Source of the DNA: Brevibacillus_H sp049846925 | GTDB lineage: Bacteria > Bacillota > Bacilli > Brevibacillales > Brevibacillaceae | Assembly (NCBI RefSeq): GCF_049846925.1 | Contig: NZ_JBNCMT010000004.1 | Coordinates: 124,001 to 188,000, forward strand | Direction of reading: 5' to 3' | Length of the DNA stretch: 64,000 nucleotides | Part shown: positions 24,806-32,417 of the stretch, piece by piece | Numbering within the stretch: position 1 is the first letter of the stretch | Layout: each line of letters starts with the position of its first letter | Program-made: the position numbers and the translations under genes | The notes under the pieces: model-generated | The model's input: only the letters and a program-made list of their open reading frames with translations | Told to the model about the DNA's origin: nothing | The model's database searches: none

Positions 24806-26491
24806 ATGAGTTTGAGAATCAAGATAATCATCGCAATTGGTATTTTTATTTCTATTATTCTTGCTTGTGGTACGTATTCTATCGTAAACAGCAAATCCAG
24901 CAATTCTGCACACGAGATGCTGTTGCAGGATTCTCGGACGCAATTCCTCATCAAGTCGATCCAATTTCGCCTGGCAGGTCGATCCAATGATGAGCGTGCC
25001 TTTTTATTAAAAGGTGATGCCAGTTTCGTAAACGAAATGCAAAAAAAAGACGAGGATATTCAGTCCTACTTGACTGAACTTGTCCAGACTGTTGAACCAT
25101 CAGACAAGGAGATTGTAGAGGCCATTCAAGCTAATCTACAGGATTTCCAACGGGCAAGTCAGCAAGTGGTAGAATCCTATCAAAAGGGCGACAAGCAACG
25201 TGCTGATGAATTGCACTTCGGTGAAGAACGGGAAGCCCGCAAAAAACTTGATCCTGTCATCAGTGATTTTGAAAAAGAAATGAAAGTACGGTTTGATTCT
25301 GCCAAGAGTCAATTGGAGCAAAGTCATCAATTCCAGACAATGCTGCTAAGCACTTTCATCGGGTTGGCAGTCTTGTTTGGTCTGTTTATCGGGTACCTGT
25401 TCATGAGAACGGTTATGAGACCATTGTCAATTGTGAATGGTCAACTAAAGGAAATTGCTGAAGGTGAAGCCGACCTGACTCGCCAGTTGCCCGTTCTGTC
25501 CAAAGATGAAATCGGACAATTAGCTGCATCCTTCAATCAAATGATGGTAAACCTGCGTGAATTGATTTCTCAGGTTACCAAGAATGCCGTACAGTTATCT
25601 ACTGCGACAGAGGATCTTTTTGTCAGCTCGCAAAGAACTATGCAAAGTACAGACTCGATTATTAACATGATTCAAGAAGTGGCGACTGGATCGAACACAC
25701 AACTGCAGTCTGCCCAACACACCGTTTCAACGATCGACTCAATCACTTCTGACATTCACACCATCGCCACCTCAGTAGAAACAGCAAAACATTCTACGAA
25801 CGAAGCGACACACAAAGCCCAGGAAGGAAACCATTCTATCCAAAGGGCCATCCATCAAATTGATTCGATTCGCCAATCTGTGGGAGATACCTCCCAACTG
25901 GTTCAACAGCTAGGGTCACGCTCCCATGAAATTGGACAGGTTGTCGATATCATTACAGATATCGCCAACCAAACGAATTTGTTAGCGTTAAACGCCGCCA
26001 TTGAGGCTGCTCGTGCCGGTGAACATGGCAGAGGGTTCTCCGTCGTTGCTGATGAAGTGAGAAAACTGGCGGAGCAATCGAAGAACTCGACAGAACAAAT
26101 CAAGCTATTGATTGAACATATTCAAGCAGATACCAAGCAAGCGATGAACGCAATGGACAAAGGGAACGAAGAGGTCCAAGAAGGGATTGCTGTCATCCAT
26201 TTGGCAGGAAAGAACTTTGAAAGCATCCTCTCATCTGTAGATCAGGTAACTACTCAAGTCGATGAGGTTTACAAGGTTGGAGAACAGATGAGACGTAATT
26301 CTGATCGCATTACGGGCTCGATTAGCGAGATGGAACGCATCGCCGACGAAGCTTCCCACAGTACACAAGGCGTTGTCGCTTCTTCGCAGGAACAATACGC
26401 ATCCATTGAAGAGATGGCTGCTTCCATCGAATCTCTACGTAGGATGGCTGCCCATTTACATGAGATGGTTGGCCGGTTTAAAGTTGAGTGA
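24806..26491 (+). CDS. Methyl-accepting chemotaxis protein (4HB-type ectodomain)
   Basis: 561 residues from ATG 24806 (CTGGGGTG upstream). First membrane helix at 5-25, ectodomain of about 150 residues with SIQFRLAGRSNDERAFLLKG (a CHASE3/4HB-like motif), second helix at about 178-200, HAMP (RPLSIVNGQLKEIAEGEADLTRQLP) and cytoplasmic signalling domain with IITDIANQTNLLALNAAIEAARAGEHGRGFSVV across the hairpin tip. Only about 40 percent of the ectodomain resembles the receptor at 21068-22777, so ligands probably differ. Terminator follows. Confidence 0.94.
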   Translation: MSLRIKIIIAIGIFISIILACGTYSIVNSKSSNSAHEMLLQDSRTQFLIKSIQFRLAGRSNDERAFLLKGDASFVNEMQKKDEDIQSYLTELVQTVEPSDKEIVEAIQANLQDFQRASQQVVESYQKGDKQRADELHFGEEREARKKLDPVISDFEKEMKVRFDSAKSQLEQSHQFQTMLLSTFIGLAVLFGLFIGYLFMRTVMRPLSIVNGQLKEIAEGEADLTRQLPVLSKDEIGQLAASFNQMMVNLRELISQVTKNAVQLSTATEDLFVSSQRTMQSTDSIINMIQEVATGSNTQLQSAQHTVSTIDSITSDIHTIATSVETAKHSTNEATHKAQEGNHSIQRAIHQIDSIRQSVGDTSQLVQQLGSRSHEIGQVVDIITDIANQTNLLALNAAIEAARAGEHGRGFSVVADEVRKLAEQSKNSTEQIKLLIEHIQADTKQAMNAMDKGNEEVQEGIAVIHLAGKNFESILSSVDQVTTQVDEVYKVGEQMRRNSDRITGSISEMERIADEASHSTQGVVASSQEQYASIEEMAASIESLRRMAAHLHEMVGRFKVE

Positions 26492-26500
26492 TTACCAAAC

Positions 26501-26547
26501 AAAGCCTCCAGAATCCGTATTCTGTATACGGTACTGAAGGCTTTTTC
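26501..26547. terminator. Bidirectional terminator
   Basis: Long stem AAAGCCTcCAGaAtCCGTAT / ATACGGtaCTGaAGGCTTTTT around TCTGT. Between the convergent chemoreceptor and AlkZ-like genes. Confidence 0.85.
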
Positions 26548-26564
26548 TTCTAGTTTTTTATTGG

Positions 26565-27239
26565 CTATGTAAGTATTTTTCGAAATTGAGTTAATGCCGT
26601 CGGGCTACATTTCCGCTCCAAATGCTGAAATACCCTTTCGATTGCTTGTTCTCTCGGGTACCACTTCTTGACATCATCGAAACCTGCAAACCAGCGATCC
26701 GTAATGTCAAAGGACATACTATTCCAACCCGAATTCTGTCCTTCTTGATTATTCCGTGGTTTACTTCCCGTAATGACAATATCGAATGACTCCTGCAAAT
26801 CCACCAATGCATTTTCAAAAGGGGTTTTCTCTTCTTTTGCCTTCATGCCGACCAATCCCCTCAATGTTCTGGCATCGGTTATGCCTTTTTCTTCTATGGC
26901 CTGATAAATTAGATAAGCAGCCCGAGAAACAAGTCCAGCTTCATACCGTTCCTGTATCGAGCGTTGATCACCTCGTAAGGATCGCATATAAGGAAACAAT
27001 TCAAGAGAGATAAATGTAGGCTTCTTCTTGAAGAACTTCCCGTATGCAGCCTCTTTGTCATCAGCCAGACGAACCCTCCATCTCCATGGATCAGCATCCG
27101 TATCGGAATGCCAGTTTTCTTTTGGCGTTAACGACTCCAATGATGGATGATCGGATATGTAGCTTGATAGAGGTAACAATCCGTACTTTTTGACAGCCTG
27201 TATTGCATCTTCATACCGAACAATGCTTGCTACTTCCAT
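26565..27239 (-). CDS. AlkZ-related winged-helix protein
   Basis: 224 residues. AVKKYGLLPLSSYISDHPSLESLTPKENWHSDTDADPWRWRVRLADDKEAAYGKFF and GLVSRAAYLIYQAIEEKGITDARTLRGLVGMKAKEEKTPFENALVDLQESFDIVITG, cut at several points, match the HTH_42/AlkZ-related family of Firmicutes. AlkZ itself is a DNA glycosylase for cross-links; this shorter branch lacks a proven activity, and I do not see the QxQ/QxD catalytic motif. Monocistronic. Confidence 0.75.
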   Translation of the reverse strand: MEVASIVRYEDAIQAVKKYGLLPLSSYISDHPSLESLTPKENWHSDTDADPWRWRVRLADDKEAAYGKFFKKKPTFISLELFPYMRSLRGDQRSIQERYEAGLVSRAAYLIYQAIEEKGITDARTLRGLVGMKAKEEKTPFENALVDLQESFDIVITGSKPRNNQEGQNSGWNSMSFDITDRWFAGFDDVKKWYPREQAIERVFQHLERKCSPTALTQFRKILT

Positions 27240-27337
27240 ACTCTCACTGCTTTCTATTCAAAATTTTGTATCTGCCCATCCATTTGCTGTCAGTAATATT
27301 ATACAATATCCTCAAAAAACGAAGAGAACCGTAACAT

Positions 27338-27384
27338 AAAAAAATATCCTTATCTCTATGATTGACCATAGAAGAAAGGATAAG
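27338..27384 (-). terminator. Terminator of the repeat-protein operon
   Basis: Minus-strand stem CTTATCCTT...CTATG / CATAG...AAGGATA followed by TTTTTTTATG; 19 bp beyond the stop at 27403. Confidence 0.8.
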
Positions 27385-27402
27385 ACGATTTATTGGCGCT
27401 CT

Positions 27403-27900
27403 TCAAATTACTTGCTCATGTTTTTCGAAGCAATCTTTTTTGTGTTTTTCGAAGCAATCTTTTTTATGGTGCTTTTCAAAGCAATCTTTTTTGTGTTTTT
27501 CAAAGCAATCCTTTTTGGGATGTTTTTCGAAGCACCCTTTTTTGGGATGTTTTTCAAAGCAATCTTTTTTATGATGTTTATCGAAGCAATCCTTTTCGAG
27601 GTGTTTATCTTCAGTACCTTCGTGCTTATGCTTTACTACTTTTACGGAGTCAATATGGCATATCGTGATGTGTACAAAAATCAACCTTCCTTTACAATGG
27701 ATGGCAAGTTTTACTTTTCCTTTCGTCACATGCACAACGGTTCCAATAAATGTTCTTCCATTCACAAGACCAATCTCTGCCTGGTGACCTTCCAAGGAAC
27801 GCAACTTGTGGCGCAGACTTTTACTGCAGGATGTCTCAATGTGACAACATCGCTTTTTCTTTTTCTTGCTGTCTGACTTGGTTTTTTTCTTTGTACTCAC
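27403..27900 (-). CDS. Spore-coat-like protein with DUF2642/Sm-like domain and HKKDCFEK repeats
   Basis: 165 residues, very basic. Residues 1-18 are Lys-rich (STKKKTKSDSKKKKKRCC). Residues 25-85 form a small beta domain (LRSLEGHQAEIGLVNGRTF then IGTVVHVTKGKVKLAIHC), resembling the Sm-like DUF2642 fold seen in spore coat proteins. The rest is seven copies of an 8-9 residue unit ending C-F-(E/D)-K-H with KKD spacers. Cys and His at fixed spacing could bind metal or cross-link. It overlaps the upstream gene by 4 bp. Similar repeat-rich coat proteins (CotB/CotG types) exist, but this repeat is not one I recognise. Coat location is inference. Confidence 0.72.
   Translation of the reverse strand: MSTKKKTKSDSKKKKKRCCHIETSCSKSLRHKLRSLEGHQAEIGLVNGRTFIGTVVHVTKGKVKLAIHCKGRLIFVHITICHIDSVKVVKHKHEGTEDKHLEKDCFDKHHKKDCFEKHPKKGCFEKHPKKDCFEKHKKDCFEKHHKKDCFEKHKKDCFEKHEQVI
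27412..27609 (-). repeat. Imperfect tandem repeat encoding (H)KKDCFEKH
   Basis: Seven near-identical 24-27-bp units (plus-strand core CAATCTTTTTTGTG.TTTTTCGAAG). Nucleotide variation is low, so the array probably expanded recently and copy number may vary between strains. Confidence 0.85.
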
Positions 27901-28346
27901 GGTTTCACCTGCCTTCTGTCACTTTCTTCATGAGTATAAAGCACTATATTGCACAATGGGATGATTAACGCCCCATGATGCGGTTCAAAAATGGAAATAC
28001 TTCCATGCGTAACCTCAACGAGTTTACCACTTACTTCGTTATCTGCTGTGGTGAGCACGGCAATTTCCTTGCCAATCAATTTGTGCAACTGTTTCCAAAG
28101 ATCATGCGTACACTTGTCTTCCACGCATTTACAATGTTTCCGCTTTTCTTTTTTCTCTTTATGCTTACATACACAAACACACTTCGATGGTTTAGGCTTT
28201 ATTTTTATCACTTTCTTGATCACTTTCTTTATTACCCTCTTTATCACTTTCTTTTTTGCTTTCTTTTTCACTTTCTTTTTACATACAAAAACACACTTGG
28301 GAGGTTTCCGTTTCTTTATTTGCACTTTGCGAAAGCATTTGTTCAT
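27897..28346 (-). CDS. Lys/Cys-rich coat-like protein with Sm-like domain
   Basis: 149 residues. The N-terminal 80 are extremely basic with two CVFVC/CVCVC cysteine pairs and a KKVIKKVIKKVIK repeat; the C-terminal domain (LHKLIGKEIAVLTTADNEV then SGKLVEVTHGSISIFEPHH) is the same Sm-like/DUF2642-type fold as in the downstream gene. RBS AAAGGAGGGAAAG before ATG 28346. The ATGA overlap at 27897-27900 couples the two. Shared fold plus unlike low-complexity tails suggest duplication and divergence. Spore role is inference. Confidence 0.7.
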   Translation of the reverse strand: MNKCFRKVQIKKRKPPKCVFVCKKKVKKKAKKKVIKRVIKKVIKKVIKIKPKPSKCVCVCKHKEKKEKRKHCKCVEDKCTHDLWKQLHKLIGKEIAVLTTADNEVSGKLVEVTHGSISIFEPHHGALIIPLCNIVLYTHEESDRRQVKP

Positions 28347-28528
28347 CTGTCTACTTTCCCTCCTTTTTTACTTCATTCTATTCAGGGCATCCAAGCAGTG
28401 TACTAGACTTGAATCTCGAAAGTATTGGTCTAATAGATAAGTATCTACCTTGATAAAGCCCCTTTTTAACGAGGGGGCATTCATCTAAACTTCATATAAA
28501 AACAGATATCAAAGGGAGAGAATATGTA

Positions 28529-28920
28529 ATGAAGAGTGACATTATTTTAACTGTAGTAAGCGTGTCCGTAGTTGAGGGAGAGCGTGTCTTGATCGTTCAA
28601 GAAGGAAAACCAGCAACTTTTCAAAAATGGAACTTTCCAGGCGGTAGGCTTGAGCCGGGCGAGGCTATAATCCAAGCAGCCATAGCCCATTACACCAGCA
28701 TGTGATTAGATATCACTTCCAAGCAGAAGTGGAAAAAGGTGAAGTTTGCTGTGACGGACAGGAAATTTTGCAGGTCGTCTGGAAATCTTTTCATGAGCTG
28801 GAACAGATGGAAGACGAGCATCTTTTTTGCCCAGAAATCTTTAGAACCATCATAGATGATGTAAAGAAAACGCAGCTCCATCCGTTGCAGGTATTAAAAG
28901 AATATGTACCAATCAAATGA
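28529..28920 (+). pseudogene. Decayed Nudix hydrolase (internal deletion plus frame change)
   Basis: ATG 28529 behind AAAGGGAGAG starts a 58-codon frame (MKSDIILTVVSVSVVEGERV, FPGGRLEPGEAIIQAA) that ends at TGA 28705. It contains only the first half of the Nudix box (GGRLEPGE); the REVxEETG part is missing. Immediately after, another frame (28702-28920) encodes RYHFQAEVEKGE, ILQVVWKSFHELEQ and the usual C-terminus of the same family. Compared with an intact Nudix protein about 30-40 codons are deleted and the frames differ, so no active enzyme is expected. Confidence 0.82.
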
Positions 28921-28936
28921 TTAGGGAGGAATAGGT

Positions 28937-29353
28937 ATGGGTGCTTGGGGAACAGGATTTTTTGAAAATGATGATGCCCTTGATTGGAAAGGGGATTTAT
29001 TGGAGTCATCTACTCTAGGACTCATTGAGGAAACGCTATCGGCATCTGCCGCAGAAGAGTATATTGAAGCTGATTTAGCCTCCCAGGCTCTTGCTGCAGC
29101 AGAAATTGTTGCTGCTCTGAATGGAAGGCCAGGTATGGAGATTCGAAATGAAGCAGGCGAAGTAGAAGATCTTGTTGAATGGCTAAAAGCTCAAAGAGAA
29201 CAGGCCCCTCATTTACGTCAATTAGCCCTGACAGCCGTAGAAAAAATAAAAACAGAATCTGAACTGCAAGAACTTTGGGCAGAGACAGATGATTACGAAC
29301 TATGGATTGAGCTCTTAAACGATTTACAGAACAGGATAAAGGAACTGAAGTAG
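28937..29353 (+). CDS. DUF4259 family protein
   Basis: 138 residues, RBS TTAGGGAGGAA. The N-terminus MGAWGTGFFENDDALDWKGDL is diagnostic for DUF4259, and the rest is an acidic helical domain (LIEETLSASAAEEYIEADLASQALAAAEIVAAL cut in family alignments). Cytoplasmic, no cysteine. Function unknown; members often occur singly near defence or immunity-like genes, but nothing here supports that. It follows the Nudix remnant by 16 bp. Confidence 0.88.
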   Translation: MGAWGTGFFENDDALDWKGDLLESSTLGLIEETLSASAAEEYIEADLASQALAAAEIVAALNGRPGMEIRNEAGEVEDLVEWLKAQREQAPHLRQLALTAVEKIKTESELQELWAETDDYELWIELLNDLQNRIKELK

Positions 29354-29354
29354 T

Positions 29355-29394
29355 AAAAATCCCCCCAGTCCATGAGAGGTTGGGGGGATTTTCA
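29355..29394. terminator. Bidirectional terminator
   Basis: AAAATCCCCCCA / TGGGGGGATTTT with a 12-nt loop, between the convergent DUF4259 gene and chemoreceptor gene. Confidence 0.92.
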
Positions 29395-31497
29395 CTACAC
29401 GGTAAAACGATTCACGAAGTCTTGTAATTCCTGCGCTTTCCTACTTAAATCAGACGCTGTGGCTGACATTTCATTCATAGAATGTAGCTGCTCTTCTGTT
29501 GAGCGAGTTACTAACATGGTCTTCTCGGCTGACTCCTTGGCTATCGCAGTTACTTCCTGAACGGTTGCAACAACTTGCTGGGAGCTTGCCGACATTTGTT
29601 CAGAGGTAGCGGAAACATCCTGGGTCTGTTCGTCTACATCTTTCGCAGCCTGGAAAATACGATTAAACGCTTCCCCTGCTTCGTGTACAATTTGGACACC
29701 TTCTCTTACTTCCCTGGCTACTGACTCCATCGCTTCGATCGAATATTCGGTGTCATTTTTTATTTCCTCGATCAATTTAATAATCTTTCTTGCTGATTGA
29801 TCGGATTGCACTGCCAATTTGCGAACTTCATCTGCAACAACGGCAAATCCTCTTCCGTGTTCCCCTGCTCTCGCTGATTCAATTGCTGCATTCAATGCCA
29901 ACAAATTGGTTTGAGCAGAAATGCCGGAAATCACTTCAACAATCAGACCGATATCCTTCGATCTTTCCCCAAGCAAGTGAATCTTTTGCGTGGAATCCTG
30001 AACAGAATGATCGATGGTTTCCATCTGGAAAAGTGCTTTTTGCAATGATCGGTTTCCTTTTTCAGCCTCGTTGACCGTTTCAATGGAAGATTCAGATACT
30101 GCGGACGAATTCTCGGCAACACGCTGAATTCCCATGCTGATTTCCTGCAAAGTATGGGCTGTTTCTTCTGTTCCATGCAGTTGCCTGTTCGTACCAAACG
30201 CTACTTCTTTCATAGATTCAGAAATCTGGTTGGCAGTGCTGGCAACCTGTTCAGAGGAAGCAAGCAATTCTTCAGAAGAGGCCGCTACTGAATCTGCCAA
30301 TTCTTTATTCATTCGAATCAAATTTGAAAAAAAGTCAGCCATTTCATTTACTGCAACGGCAATCGCCTTTGTTTCATCACGAGTAACCAGTCGTATTCTC
30401 TGGGTGAGATCTCCGTGGGCGATTGATTGGGTTACCTGTTCGATTGTAAAAATGGACCGCTTCACAGCCAAAAAGAATCCGATAAAGAAATAAACAATGA
30501 GCGCTACCAATACGCTCACAATAAGCATTGTCACATTTCGTTCCACAGTAAGTGCCTGGATTCGTTCTTGAAGTGAGCGTTGAAATACATCTGTTACCTT
30601 CGTCAGCACGGTATACTGTTTATCAATTGCTTGGGTTGAACTATTATAGTACTCTTCTGAATCAGCAGAGATATTGGATACGTTCAAAATATGATCCGAA
30701 ATTGATTGCACAACGGCTTCTGCCGATTGATTCGCATGATTGATCTCTGCGCCTAGCTCCTGCTTGTAGTGATCAACTCGGAAAACATACTCCATATTCG
30801 ATTTGAAATCTACAATCGAGCGTACCATGGCACTTTGTAAGAAAAGAAGACTTCCCCGCTCATCTTCGCTTATTTGTTTTTTGGAAAGAATTCCTGTTCC
30901 CAGCGCTCGCCCCTGTCCCATATATTCTGTCGCCCATGGAAGTTTGTTTGAGAGTGTATCTACCAAATAATACAATTGTGGATCTCTTTCAAAAATCAGA
31001 CCGGATGTATCAGCTATATAACTGTGAAAACGAAGAATTCGATCAATTAACACAATGTGTTTTTCCGTAGATTCCTTGACCGAAATCTGTAAACCTTCTT
31101 TTTCCAGACTCATCCACTCCTGTTTGATTGCTTGCCACTTTTCTGTAGCTTGCAGGAGTGCCCCATCACGATGATCCAACTGGTCGATTGTTTCCACGTC
31201 TTTCTTGATTGATTCACGAAGGTCTAATACCTTCTCCTTTGCATCGTTTTTTCCACCTAAGTATACGTTGGACATTCCCCTATGCTGCTGAATGTGTTGA
31301 ACCATGCCTCTTAGTCCAGTTATATACTCCAAGCCTGCCATTTCCTTCTTTGAGTTTTGCAAATCTCCATTAATCTGCACGATATAGTTGGTGATGAAGA
31401 AGGCTAAAGGAATGAGAAAAACGAGAAAAATAATACCAAATTTCTCAAGGTATTTCAATCGATTCATCAGAGCGATAGCTGGTTTGAACAGCAACAT
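29395..31497 (-). CDS. Methyl-accepting chemotaxis protein with NIT-like (nitrate-sensor-type) ectodomain
   Basis: 700 residues from ATG 31497 (GGGGG 9 bp before; an upstream ATG at 31551 lacks an RBS). Membrane helices at about 18-40 and 330-352. The large external domain (about 290 residues) contains LEYITGLRGMVQHIQQHRGMSN and RDPQLYYLVDTLSNKLPWATEYMGQGRALG, which resemble the NIT nitrate/nitrite-sensing helical fold. HAMP (TQSIAHGDLTQRIRLV) and signalling domain (ISAQTNLLALNAAIESARAGEHGRGF) follow. Nitrate or nitrite as ligand would fit nrfHA in the same region, but that is inference. Confidence 0.92.
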   Translation of the reverse strand: MLLFKPAIALMNRLKYLEKFGIIFLVFLIPLAFFITNYIVQINGDLQNSKKEMAGLEYITGLRGMVQHIQQHRGMSNVYLGGKNDAKEKVLDLRESIKKDVETIDQLDHRDGALLQATEKWQAIKQEWMSLEKEGLQISVKESTEKHIVLIDRILRFHSYIADTSGLIFERDPQLYYLVDTLSNKLPWATEYMGQGRALGTGILSKKQISEDERGSLLFLQSAMVRSIVDFKSNMEYVFRVDHYKQELGAEINHANQSAEAVVQSISDHILNVSNISADSEEYYNSSTQAIDKQYTVLTKVTDVFQRSLQERIQALTVERNVTMLIVSVLVALIVYFFIGFFLAVKRSIFTIEQVTQSIAHGDLTQRIRLVTRDETKAIAVAVNEMADFFSNLIRMNKELADSVAASSEELLASSEQVASTANQISESMKEVAFGTNRQLHGTEETAHTLQEISMGIQRVAENSSAVSESSIETVNEAEKGNRSLQKALFQMETIDHSVQDSTQKIHLLGERSKDIGLIVEVISGISAQTNLLALNAAIESARAGEHGRGFAVVADEVRKLAVQSDQSARKIIKLIEEIKNDTEYSIEAMESVAREVREGVQIVHEAGEAFNRIFQAAKDVDEQTQDVSATSEQMSASSQQVVATVQEVTAIAKESAEKTMLVTRSTEEQLHSMNEMSATASDLSRKAQELQDFVNRFTV

Positions 31498-31595
31498 GGT
31501 GTCATCCCCCGATTCAGATCCAGAATCAACAGCTTTAATTTCATTACCCATATTAGGGTTACTAGTAACAAGAGATTACACTTCCAATATTCGGA

Positions 31596-31638
31596 ATAAA
31601 AAACTACCTGCCCTCGACAGATCATCGAAAACAGGTAG
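31596..31638 (-). terminator. Terminator of the hemerythrin gene
   Basis: CTACCTG / CAGGTAG with an inner TCGA/TCGA pairing, followed on the minus strand by TTTTTTATTCC. Confidence 0.78.
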
Positions 31639-31657
31639 CTTGTGAATTCTTATGATT

Positions 31658-32173
31658 CTAGAACTCCCTAGTCAATCTCTCAAAAAGAATCTTGTCTTCC
31701 AGATAGATATGTTCACGAAGGTCCTCTTCCAATTCCACAAATTTTCGGTATACACTGTGATAGTTCTCATCCGCATCTGCTGGAAGTTGATAGTCGTTCG
31801 TCACCTTGCGCAGCTCAGCAAGTATGTGTAGAGAGATTTCGTGCTCTCCCTCCAGCGTTTGGGCCATCCGAACCAGCAAATGCGCTTTCGGATGCATCGG
31901 ATTTTCGTCGTATTCACGAATGAGGCGGAAAGTGTCCTTTTCTTCTCTTCGCAAATGGGTATCCAGGTCTCTCTCTAACAATTGAAACAAATGCTGCACT
32001 CGTCCGAGCTCATGGTACTCAATCCCGTACTTGCTGACAAGTTCTTCGATAAGCTGCTTCATGATAGGCAGTTCCTGCTTCACATATGTATGATGTTTCT
32101 CCTCGATATAGGTAACCAGATCGGCATAGGATGCGTCTTTCCATTCTTGATCTAACTGAAGATTCTGCTCCAT
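31658..32173 (-). CDS. Hemerythrin-domain protein (RIC/YtfE C-terminal type)
   Basis: 171 residues from ATG 32173 (GGAGG 8 bp before). It forms a four-helix bundle with the di-iron ligands His28 (EEKHHTYV), His73 and Glu77 (DTHLRREEKDTF), His111 (GEHEIS) and His155/Glu159 (REHIYLEDKILF). This pattern is that of the ScdA/YtfE (RIC) family, which repairs iron-sulfur clusters after nitric oxide or oxidative damage. It lacks the N-terminal ScdA_N domain. Relevant to a nitrite-reducing cell. No convincing NsrR site was seen upstream. Confidence 0.88.
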   Translation of the reverse strand: MEQNLQLDQEWKDASYADLVTYIEEKHHTYVKQELPIMKQLIEELVSKYGIEYHELGRVQHLFQLLERDLDTHLRREEKDTFRLIREYDENPMHPKAHLLVRMAQTLEGEHEISLHILAELRKVTNDYQLPADADENYHSVYRKFVELEEDLREHIYLEDKILFERLTREF

Positions 32174-32355
32174 GGTCAGGCCCTCCATTTTCAATTAATG
32201 TAGTGGTATCTTACAAGTATAGTGTATTTTCCCTGCGAAAAGTGTAATTAAGTTAACATTATGCCCATTATCTCCTACTACTACATTGTATTTGACAAGC
32301 TTTTCAATAGCACAGATACTTGTAAACATTGTTTGAACAAAGTGCACGTGAAAAC

Positions 32356-32388
32356 CAAAAAGAGCAGACGCCCGTTCTCGTCTGCTCT
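32356..32388 (-). terminator. Terminator of the OppA-like gene
   Basis: Perfect 10-bp stem AGAGCAGACG / CGTCTGCTCT with an 8-nt loop, then TTTTTGG on the minus strand. Confidence 0.9.
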
Positions 32389-32417
32389 ACTTATCTACTA
32401 CATAGACTGACTAAAGT

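Noticed and set aside
27357..27876. Phe-rich frames on the plus strand over the repeat-protein gene
   Set aside because: Low-complexity antisense of the HKKDCFEK gene, which has a good RBS, coupling and a terminator.
28458..28478. GCCCC/GGGGC hairpin before the Nudix remnant
   Set aside because: Short stem with no T-run or partner gene on either strand; reported only here.
32174..32260. NsrR site upstream of the hemerythrin gene
   Set aside because: No palindrome close to the known consensus; only scattered AT-rich similarity.
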